NCBI GenBank assembly: GCA_019136175.1
Contig: JAGVUS010000214.1
Span: 1 to 5,972 of the forward strand
Direction: 5' to 3'
DNA: 5,972 nt
Source of the DNA: Chloroflexota bacterium
Lineage (GTDB): Bacteria; Chloroflexota; Anaerolineae; Anaerolineales; Anaerolineaceae
This document shows positions 1 through 5,459 of the stretch, piece by piece (position 1 is the stretch's first letter; the number at the start of each line of letters is the position of its first letter). The notes under the pieces were generated by a model. The model was given only the letters and a program-made list of their open reading frames with translations, was not told where the DNA came from and searched no databases. The position numbers and the translations under genes were made by a program.

Positions 1-860
1 TTGGTCCCAACCAATCCTATCTGAGCGGCTATTACACAACGACTGGTACCTTTTATTTGCCAAGCATCCAGCTGCCCGGTATGCTCCATGGAATGGATTG
101 GAATATTACAACAAAAAAATCCCTGGATGTTTCCGGCATCTATCAACATTTAAATGACAACAGCAACCAGTACACTTCCGTTGCACCGGAATCCACAACA
201 GAATTGGGGCGGTTTGATATTGTTGCTCTCGAAGATACAAAGGCTCCATACCCGTTCTTAAGTGCAGCAATTCTTCCACAATTTGAAAAATCCAAAAAGT
301 TGATTGGAGAAATCAGTGGTTGGGATTTACTTGCCGAACTTGAAAATGCATATGTGCCGATTACATCACCCCTCTCCCCTGGAATTGTACAGGATTGGCA
401 CTATACGGGTCGGGCAATTTCCATTCCTACTGCCGCCTTACAAACAGGGGTACTCCTGGCTTGTAAGGAGGAAATCTCCGGTCTTACATACTGGCGGCTA
501 TTCCTAAAAACCCATCTCCAGGATGGCTCCCAGGGAAAACCAATCACCCGCTTGCCCTGGGATTTTGACGCACGATATTCCGGGGATATGACGGCTTACG
601 AACAGGGAGGGAAAAACGGAAGCCTGCCTTCCGGGTACTGGATTGACCTGACGGATGTATTATCCACACAGGGATGGGAACGCCTGCCAGCCGATCGGAG
701 TTGGAGAACTTATTATCCTGCCTCCCACTTTAACGAATTTGTGATAACAGATGAACTGACCTGGCAGGAAGCAATGACCCAACTATATCCTCCGGAAGCA
801 CTGGTAACACCAACCTTCATTCCCACAGCGATTCCAACCAGCGGATCAACAAATCCATGA
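1..860 (+). CDS. C-terminal part of a protein of unknown function, probably secreted (5' end outside window)
   Basis: The frame is open from the first complete codon at position 3, with no stop before 858-860. The TTG at 57 is therefore not a convincing start, and the real one lies upstream; 285 residues are visible. I do not recognise a catalytic family. The opening stretch (SGYYTTTGTFYLPSIQLPG...HGMDWN) is Tyr/Thr/Trp-rich and beta-like, and could be the last blade of a TolB/PD40-type propeller, but that is a guess. A Trp-rich segment follows: WDFDARYSGD at visible residues 186-195, then PSGYWIDLTD, GWERLP and SWRTYY. The C-terminus, PPEALVTPTFIPTAIPTSG, is a Thr/Pro tail of the kind found on the exported proteins around it, which suggests export. 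No membrane segment is visible in this part. The stop overlaps the start of the M23 gene (ATGA), so the two are probably cotranscribed and translationally coupled, and they may share a cell-wall role. Confidence 0.8.
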   Translation, partial: GPNQSYLSGYYTTTGTFYLPSIQLPGMLHGMDWNITTKKSLDVSGIYQHLNDNSNQYTSVAPESTTELGRFDIVALEDTKAPYPFLSAAILPQFEKSKKLIGEISGWDLLAELENAYVPITSPLSPGIVQDWHYTGRAISIPTAALQTGVLLACKEEISGLTYWRLFLKTHLQDGSQGKPITRLPWDFDARYSGDMTAYEQGGKNGSLPSGYWIDLTDVLSTQGWERLPADRSWRTYYPASHFNEFVITDELTWQEAMTQLYPPEALVTPTFIPTAIPTSGSTNP

Positions 861-1927
861 GACAATTTGCATTCATATTTATCCTCCTGGTCGTTGTCCT
901 GGCTGGTTGTAATCCGCAACCATTTGACTCTCCCATTCCTGTTGAAACTGTTGTGATTCAGACCCCGGTCAGAACACAGGTTGAACAGAATCCAGCCCTC
1001 GACCCCACATCATTCCCTCACACGGGTTCCGATCCCGTGAAATTGGAGTATCCCTCGGCGACCGGAATGCCAAATTTCGCGTGGAGACCCCCGCTAAATG
1101 AATCACCCTGGGCATTGTCACCAAACGATCATTTTTATTTTATGCGACCCATCCAGGTGGATCAAGTAAACTGGTTTTTGGCTGATTACCGATATGGATA
1201 TCAATTTCCTGGCACAACATCCCTCCACACCGGCGTGGATATCGTTGCTCCTCATGGAACTCCAATTTTGGCAGCAGCACCCGGCAAGGTAATTTGGGCA
1301 GGCTATGGATACTTGCATGGCGACAATGATCCCAATGATCCTTATGGGCTTGCAGTGGTTGTATTGCATGATTTTGGTCATCACGGGCACGATTTGATCA
1401 CGGTATATGCACATATGTCCAGCGTGGATGCCGTTGTTGGACAACGCGTAGAAACCGGTACAGAAATTGGATTGGTGGGAGATACGGGCAACACGACCGG
1501 TCCACATTTACATTTTGAAGTCCGGATTGCGAATGAAAACAGTTATTTTCATACCTTAAACCCGGAATTATGGCTTGTTCCACCACAAAACATGGGGGTT
1601 CTGGTTGGTACACTGACAACTTCTTACGGGGCTTACTTAACTGGAATGCCCATCAAAGTCCAAAATCTGGATACCAGCTTCTGTTATGAGTTATTTACTT
1701 ATGAAGCCACCATGCACCCGGATGAAGTGTACCGGGAGAACCTGGTGTTAAGCGACCTGCCATCCGGGAGATATTTACTTTCTTTTTCCCATCGCGGGAC
1801 AGGTTATCAGCAATTATTCGAAATTTATCCCGGCTCTGTCTCATACTTTACATTCACACCATCCACAGGCATTGAATTCAAAAATCCCATAATGTCTGCC
1901 TACCAGGTTGCCACGCCTCAACCCTGA
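857..1927 (+). CDS. M23-family (LytM/DD-endopeptidase type) metallopeptidase lipoprotein
   Basis: This is a predicted zinc peptidase that cuts peptidoglycan cross-links at the outer face of the membrane. Residues 1-18 form a lipoprotein signal with lipobox LAGC, lipidated Cys18. A Pro/Thr-rich linker follows to about residue 65. The M23 domain spans about 115-235. The family signature is complete: HTGVD (H124, D128), YAHMS (H186) and GPHLHFE (H217, H219), which matches the HxxxD plus HxH zinc ligands and the catalytic histidines, so the enzyme should be active. Between the core strands lies an acidic, Asn/Asp/His-rich stretch (GDNDPNDPYG and FGHHGHD) longer than in a compact M23 domain. Residues about 247-337 form a beta-rich tail (GVLVGTLTTSYGAYLTGMPIKVQN...LPSGRYLLSF) resembling a carboxypeptidase-regulatory-like/prealbumin-like fold. 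The ATG overlaps the preceding stop and has no good ribosome binding site, which points to translational coupling. The start is fixed by the signal peptide. Confidence 0.93.
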   Translation: MRQFAFIFILLVVVLAGCNPQPFDSPIPVETVVIQTPVRTQVEQNPALDPTSFPHTGSDPVKLEYPSATGMPNFAWRPPLNESPWALSPNDHFYFMRPIQVDQVNWFLADYRYGYQFPGTTSLHTGVDIVAPHGTPILAAAPGKVIWAGYGYLHGDNDPNDPYGLAVVVLHDFGHHGHDLITVYAHMSSVDAVVGQRVETGTEIGLVGDTGNTTGPHLHFEVRIANENSYFHTLNPELWLVPPQNMGVLVGTLTTSYGAYLTGMPIKVQNLDTSFCYELFTYEATMHPDEVYRENLVLSDLPSGRYLLSFSHRGTGYQQLFEIYPGSVSYFTFTPSTGIEFKNPIMSAYQVATPQP

Positions 1928-1952
1928 CTCTCACGGGATCTTAATATTTCCC

Positions 1953-1981
1953 TTGACAAGATATGGTTGCCAAATGAGAAT
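1953..1981 (+). promoter_or_regulatory. Sigma70-like promoter for the Ig-like lipoprotein gene
   Basis: A perfect TTGACA at 1953-1958 is followed, after a 17-base spacer, by GAGAAT at 1976-1981 (4 of 6 matches to TATAAT). Transcription would begin near 1988, giving a leader of about 38 bases before the ATG at 2026. This is the only good promoter in the 98-base gap after the M23 gene. It fits separate control of the lipoprotein gene from the upstream pair. The assignment is inferred from consensus only. Confidence 0.6.
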
Positions 1982-1994
1982 AGAAGTTTGGCAA
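1967..1994. promoter_or_regulatory. Inverted repeat over the -10 box, candidate operator
   Basis: TTGCCAAA (1967-1974) and TTTGGCAA (1987-1994) form a perfect 8+8 bp inverted repeat with a 12-base spacer. The -10 hexamer GAGAAT sits in the middle of that spacer. The right arm covers the predicted transcription start, so the full hairpin would not be in the RNA. That favours a DNA-binding site for a dimeric regulator over an RNA structure. No T-tract follows, so it is not a terminator for the M23 gene. The regulator is unknown. Confidence 0.5.
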
Positions 1995-2001
1995 TCAAGC
2001 C

Positions 2002-2011
2002 ATTGATCAAT
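2002..2011. repeat. 10-bp perfect palindrome in the leader
   Basis: ATTGATCAAT is its own reverse complement and lies 2 bases before the Shine-Dalgarno sequence. Its left half also pairs with ATCAA at 1994-1998 across 4 bases (ATCAA-GCCA-TTGAT). Two overlapping symmetric elements therefore sit between the operator-like repeat and the ribosome binding site. This could be a second regulator half-site or chance in AT-rich DNA. Confidence 0.3.
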
Positions 2012-2013
2012 TC

Positions 2014-2018
2014 GGAGG
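2014..2018 (+). promoter_or_regulatory. Strong ribosome binding site of the Ig-like lipoprotein gene
   Basis: GGAGG lies 7 bases before the ATG at 2026, the ideal spacing, and it fixes that start. It is the only strong Shine-Dalgarno sequence upstream of a gene start in the window. The other visible starts rely on ATGA overlaps or have almost no leader. Confidence 0.8.
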
Positions 2019-2025
2019 ATCTGTT

Positions 2026-2733
2026 ATGAAACATGGACTAAGATTATTCATCAGTATTGTTCTGATTGGGGGAACCATCCTTTTGTCTGGTTGTGGAAAA
2101 ACCTCAGCATCCACTCCCACACTGGATGCGAATGCGGTTTACACCCAGGCAGCAATCACCGTTGCTGCAAAATTAACTCAAACAGCAGCTTCTCAACCAA
2201 CAGCAACTGCCACACCCACACCTGAGCCAACTTCCACTCAAATGGAAGTTACCTCAACCCTTTCCACGCCCCTGGCAACAACCCAGGCTCCACTTCCCAC
2301 GAATACAGTTAAACCAACCCTGCCAGACCAGGCATTGTGGATATCACAATCTCCCACGGACGGAACAGAATTCACGCCCAACCAGAGCTTTACAATGACC
2401 TGGCGGATTAAAAATACCGGGAGCTCTACGTGGACCACTCAATACCAGTTCCGATTTTATGCTGGTTCGGGAGGTCGGATGAATGCTTCTGATATCGTTC
2501 TACCCAAGGAAGTCAAACCAGATAATGAAATTGATATCGTGTTGCAAATGAGAGCTCCAGCCTCACCGGGCGATTACAACAGTATTTGGGTGTTGACAAA
2601 TTCTGAAGGAACCAACTTTTACAGTGTGTCCATCGTGATTAAAGTATCAGGAACTGCTTTTACGCCCACTTCCCCAGCACCAACAGTTGGACCGACCCAA
2701 ACAACTGAACCAACTGTCACGCCCACCCCTTAG
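2026..2733 (+). CDS. Lipoprotein with an NBR1-type Ig-like domain
   Basis: A 235-residue surface lipoprotein. Residues 1-23 are a signal peptide with lipobox LSGC (Cys23). A short Ala/Gln/Thr segment that may be helical (about 35-56, NAVYTQAAITVAAKLTQTAA) follows, then a long Thr/Pro linker (57-100). Residues about 105-208 match the Ig-like fold named after the human NBR1 protein, which is common in Chloroflexota. The hallmarks are WRIKNTGSSTW (126-136), then APASPGDYNSIWVL (177-190) and an SEGTNFY turn, ending in the strand VSIVIKV. A second Thr/Pro tail (211-235) ends the protein. The fold binds proteins or glycans in other settings; the ligand here is unknown, and no catalytic motif is visible. 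The gene has its own promoter, ribosome binding site and terminator, so it is probably a single-gene transcript with its own control. Confidence is high for the gene and lipid anchor and good for the domain. Confidence 0.9.
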   Translation: MKHGLRLFISIVLIGGTILLSGCGKTSASTPTLDANAVYTQAAITVAAKLTQTAASQPTATATPTPEPTSTQMEVTSTLSTPLATTQAPLPTNTVKPTLPDQALWISQSPTDGTEFTPNQSFTMTWRIKNTGSSTWTTQYQFRFYAGSGGRMNASDIVLPKEVKPDNEIDIVLQMRAPASPGDYNSIWVLTNSEGTNFYSVSIVIKVSGTAFTPTSPAPTVGPTQTTEPTVTPTP

Positions 2734-2751
2734 TCTACTCTGTATAAAAAC

Positions 2752-2789
2752 ATCCCCATTGGAACGACCAACCAATGGGGATTATTTTT
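2752..2789 (+). terminator. Intrinsic terminator after the Ig-like lipoprotein gene
   Basis: ATCCCCATTGG (2752-2762) pairs perfectly with CCAATGGGGAT (2772-2782). This makes an 11-bp stem with a 9-base loop, followed by TATTTTT. It starts 18 bases after the stop at 2733. A-rich sequence (TATAAAAA) before the stem means it could also work on the other strand, but no opposing gene lies nearby to need it. Confidence 0.9.
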
Positions 2790-2794
2790 ATAAT
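2789..2794 (+). promoter_or_regulatory. Perfect -10 box 6 bases before the M1 peptidase start (possible leaderless promoter)
   Basis: TATAAT at 2789-2794 overlaps the end of the terminator T-tract and is separated from the ATG at 2801 by only TAGAAG. Transcription would begin at or next to the A of the ATG, giving a leaderless message. No reasonable TTGACA-like -35 exists at 16-18 bases upstream, since that position falls in the terminator loop and stem. The call rests on the -10 box, its spacing, and the absence of any other promoter in the 67-base gap. Confidence 0.4.
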
Positions 2795-2800
2795 TAGAAG

Positions 2801-4312
2801 ATGAGCAAACATTTATCTTTCCCCCTTGTTTTATTATTCACCATCCTGCTGCTGGCAGGATGTACAACGACACCTGTTTCAATCGTTCATCTTCCAACCG
2901 TCACACCAATGCAAGGAAAGACAGCCACCGCATTACAGCCAACGGACTCAAATCCAACTCTCGTGCCAATCAAGACCGATACTCCCGCCCCCAGCAAAAT
3001 GATTCCAGAGATATCCTATTCATTTCAAGTTAAGTGGGATTTTCCGAACAACACAGTGGATGTCGATCAAATTGCAACCTACAAGAACAACTCGATTGTT
3101 TCAATAAATGATCTCTATATGATTGCAGATACCAACACTTGGGACAACTGCCTTGATATTCACACCATCCAGCAAGGCAACGGTACCGAAATTACCAACT
3201 GGGAATTGGAGCGAAATTGGCTTTTGATCCCATTAGCCGCACCCCTTGCACCAGGGGAGGAAATAAGGCTGGAATTGATTTACACCATCAAGATTCCCCC
3301 CATTCCAGAAGACTCTGCAGCCACCCGCCCGATTCCCTTTGGCTACACGCAAAACCAGGTCAACCTGGTGGATTGGCATCTCTACTTCCCCCCATTCCGG
3401 GCTGAATCCGGTTGGATTATGTATCATCCACACTATTATGGGGAACACCAGGTATATGAAACAGCTAATTTTGAGATTCAATTGGAAATGGTTAACCCGC
3501 CTGTCAACCTGACCATTGCGGCAAGCTCTGCTCCGGTTGCAACCGCCAATCATCACTTCGCCTATCAGCTATCCGATGCGCGCAATTTCGTCTTTAGTGC
3601 AGGAACCAGCTATTCCATCCTGGAAGATCGCGTTGGGGATGTCGTCATTTACAGCTACGCCTTTTCACCATTTTCAAACTCAGCCGCCAAGGAAGCACTT
3701 TCAACAACCAAAAAATCTGTAGAACTCTACAACCGATTGTTTGGTCCCTATCCGCACCAAACTCTTTCCATTGTTGAAGCAGATTTTCTGGATGGCATGG
3801 AGTATGACGGTTTATACTTTCTGAGCCGGGGTTTTTATAATTTATACGACGGCACAGACCGGACATATCTAACCCTGATTGCGGCTCATGAGACTGCTCA
3901 CCAATGGTGGTACGCAGAAGTGGGTAATGACCAATTTATGCATCCATGGTTGGATGAATCGCTGGCAACCTATTCCGAATACTTGTTTTACGAACTGGAA
4001 GGAAAAAATACAACGGATTGGTGGTGGGCATATCGCGTCAATTTCTATCAACCTTCCGGGAAAATCGACCTCGCCATTGATGATTACCCTGGTTATTTGC
4101 CCTATCGGAATGCGGTCTATTTGCGAGGTGCAAAATTCTTTCACGACCTACGAACATCTGTTGGGGATGATGTCTTTTTTGGTTTTCTCCGTGAATTGTA
4201 TTCAACAGCAAGAGATGACATCCTTTCTCCACAAATCTTCTGGGAGATCTTATCTAATAGGACAGATGTGAACATCTCCGCTATTCAGACGGAATATTTC
4301 TCAGCACCATGA
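2801..4312 (+). CDS. M1-family zinc metallopeptidase (aminopeptidase-like) lipoprotein, short form
   Basis: A 503-residue lipid-anchored peptidase, predicted to trim peptides outside the membrane. Residues 1-21 are a signal peptide with lipobox LAGC (Cys21), then a Thr/Pro linker to about 65. Residues about 70-270 are the beta-rich N-terminal domain of M1 enzymes. The thermolysin-like domain (about 280-500) carries the zinc site HETAH (H363, E364, H367) and the third ligand E386 in WLDES, exactly 18 residues after H367 as the family requires. GMEYDG (332-337) replaces the usual GAMEN substrate-binding motif. Y440 in NAVYLRGAKFF fits the transition-state tyrosine. The protein stops soon after this domain and lacks the large helical C-terminal domain of PepN-type enzymes, so substrate choice may differ. 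The start is set by the signal peptide; the only Shine-Dalgarno-like bases touch the ATG. The stop overlaps queG by ATGA. Confidence 0.93.
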   Translation: MSKHLSFPLVLLFTILLLAGCTTTPVSIVHLPTVTPMQGKTATALQPTDSNPTLVPIKTDTPAPSKMIPEISYSFQVKWDFPNNTVDVDQIATYKNNSIVSINDLYMIADTNTWDNCLDIHTIQQGNGTEITNWELERNWLLIPLAAPLAPGEEIRLELIYTIKIPPIPEDSAATRPIPFGYTQNQVNLVDWHLYFPPFRAESGWIMYHPHYYGEHQVYETANFEIQLEMVNPPVNLTIAASSAPVATANHHFAYQLSDARNFVFSAGTSYSILEDRVGDVVIYSYAFSPFSNSAAKEALSTTKKSVELYNRLFGPYPHQTLSIVEADFLDGMEYDGLYFLSRGFYNLYDGTDRTYLTLIAAHETAHQWWYAEVGNDQFMHPWLDESLATYSEYLFYELEGKNTTDWWWAYRVNFYQPSGKIDLAIDDYPGYLPYRNAVYLRGAKFFHDLRTSVGDDVFFGFLRELYSTARDDILSPQIFWEILSNRTDVNISAIQTEYFSAP

Positions 4313-5451
4313 AAACCTCCCACTCTGTTCTGGAAGGTTTGGCGCATGATCAAGGATTAATCCTGGTTGGTATAACCACACCCAATCCCCCTTCCGGTTT
4401 TGACAATTATCTTCGCTGGCTGGGTCATGGATTTCATGCAGATATGTTCTATCTTGGACGGGAGGACGCGATCCGGAAACGTTCCCAACCCTCCCTGCTA
4501 TTCCCCGACTGTCGATCGATTCTTTGTATAGGAGCTGCGTATCCCTTTCCCAATCACGATCCCCGTGCATGGAACGCTGGATCGGGAAAAGTTGCTACAT
4601 ATGCCTGGGGACGGGACTATCATGATGTATTTCCAGAAGTATTGAATAATTTCATGTTAAGCCTGATGAATGAGTTGCATGCCTCAATTTCATACAAAAT
4701 CTTTTCCGATTCCGCCCCCATTCTTGAAAAATCACTGGCACAACAGGCAGGGCTTGGATGGATAGGAAAAAACTCCTGTTTAATCCACCCTGCTCACGGT
4801 TCCACATTTCTGCTTGCAGAAATATTCACAGATATTCCACTAAACGCTACCGATCCAATCCAGGATGAGTTCTGCGGTTCTTGCGAAAGATGTATCCATG
4901 CCTGTCCCACAAACTGCATCCTCCCTGACCGATCCCTGGATGCCAGAAAGTGTATCTCTTATCTGACGATTGAACATCGCGGTAGAATTCCACGAGAATA
5001 CCGATCAAAAATCGGGAATTGGGTTTTTGGATGCGATATTTGTCAGCAAGTTTGTCCATGGAATCAGCGGTTTGCAAATCATGAAGGCAGTTCCATTTTT
5101 TTACCTTATGACCTTCCTGAAATATCCAATCTTGCGGCTCTTTTCTCAATCTCTCCCAATGAATTTAAAACGCAATTCGCACATAGTCCAATTCTTCGTT
5201 CACGCAGAAGCGGCATCCTTCGAAATGCCGCCATTGTCCTCGGCAATCAGAAATCATTCGAGTCAGTTAAAATCCTGGGAAATGTGCTCCTGAATGAATC
5301 AGACCCTTTAATTCGAGAACATGCAGCCTGGGCATTAACACAAATTGGCGGGCAATCAGCACTTCGTATGCTGAACGTTGCCCGCCAATCCGAGATTGAC
5401 CCAGCCGTGTTATCAGAAATTCAATATGGGCTGGACCATTGGGATATGTAA
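4309..5451 (+). CDS. queG: Epoxyqueuosine reductase QueG
   Basis: QueG carries out the last step of queuosine synthesis, reducing epoxyqueuosine to queuosine at the wobble position of GUN-anticodon tRNAs in the cytoplasm. It uses cobalamin and two [4Fe-4S] clusters. The 380 residues match the usual family length. The N-terminal cobalamin-binding region contains ATYAWGRDYHD (96-106), SDSAPILEKSLA (133-144, with D134 the likely catalytic acid) and GLGWIGKNSCLI (148-159). Ferredoxin-like motifs follow: C189-x2-C192-x2-C195-x3-C199-P, C215 in KCISYLTIEHRG, and C242-x2-C245-x3-C249-PWN, giving all eight cluster cysteines. Residues about 300-380 are HEAT-like helices (LRNAAIVLG, REHAAWALTQIGG), as in family members. 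All key residues are intact. The ATG lies in an ATGA overlap with the M1 gene and lacks a clear ribosome binding site, so translation is probably coupled. No other queuosine gene is in the window. A long hairpin lies in codons 346-361. Confidence 0.96.
   Translation: MKTSHSVLEGLAHDQGLILVGITTPNPPSGFDNYLRWLGHGFHADMFYLGREDAIRKRSQPSLLFPDCRSILCIGAAYPFPNHDPRAWNAGSGKVATYAWGRDYHDVFPEVLNNFMLSLMNELHASISYKIFSDSAPILEKSLAQQAGLGWIGKNSCLIHPAHGSTFLLAEIFTDIPLNATDPIQDEFCGSCERCIHACPTNCILPDRSLDARKCISYLTIEHRGRIPREYRSKIGNWVFGCDICQQVCPWNQRFANHEGSSIFLPYDLPEISNLAALFSISPNEFKTQFAHSPILRSRRSGILRNAAIVLGNQKSFESVKILGNVLLNESDPLIREHAAWALTQIGGQSALRMLNVARQSEIDPAVLSEIQYGLDHWDM
5341..5392 (-). terminator. Bulged hairpin inside queG, probable terminator of the opposing LysM gene
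   Basis: ATTGGCGGGCAA (5344-5355) pairs perfectly with TTGCCCGCCAAT (5378-5389). Directly inside it, TCAGCA (5356-5361) pairs with TGCTGA (5369-5374), with a 3-base bulge (5375-5377) and a 7-base loop. That is 18 base pairs in 46 bases. Read on the minus strand, the stem is followed by TTGTGTTAAT, and G-U pairs lengthen the stem. On the plus strand no T-tract follows. It lies 71 bases past the LysM stop, a normal terminator distance, and the 8-base gap between the genes has no room for one. The stretch also encodes normal QueG residues (QIGGQSALRMLNVARQ). Confidence 0.5.
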
Positions 5452-5459
5452 TATTTGGA

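Noticed and set aside
1021..1039. CACGGG-TTCCGAT-CCCGTG, a 6-bp stem with a 7-base loop that looks like a tRNA T-arm.
   Set aside because: The loop does not fit the TTCRANY consensus, no acceptor, D or anticodon arms surround it, and it lies in frame within the M23 linker (HTGSDPVK).
1967..1994. The same inverted repeat as a terminator for the M23 gene.
   Set aside because: The loop is long (12 bases), the stem is not GC-rich, no T-tract follows, and it overlaps a promoter.
2209..2325. Repetitive CCA/ACA-rich stretch as a microsatellite or CRISPR-like repeat.
   Set aside because: It encodes an in-frame Thr/Pro linker with varied codons and no fixed repeat unit or spacers.
2741..2750. TGTATAAAAA as a possible extended -10 box for the M1 gene.
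   Set aside because: It lacks a -35 box, and transcription would start inside the terminator stem; the A-run is better explained as flank of that hairpin.
3242..3257. CCCCT-TGCACC-AGGGG short hairpin in the M1 gene.
   Set aside because: Only 5 bp, no T-tract, mid-gene; this is expected by chance.
3879..4271. Plus-strand open frame of 130 codons inside the M1 gene.
   Set aside because: It lies over the HETAH catalytic region in another frame, has no ribosome binding site or recognisable motif, and is best explained as a shadow frame.
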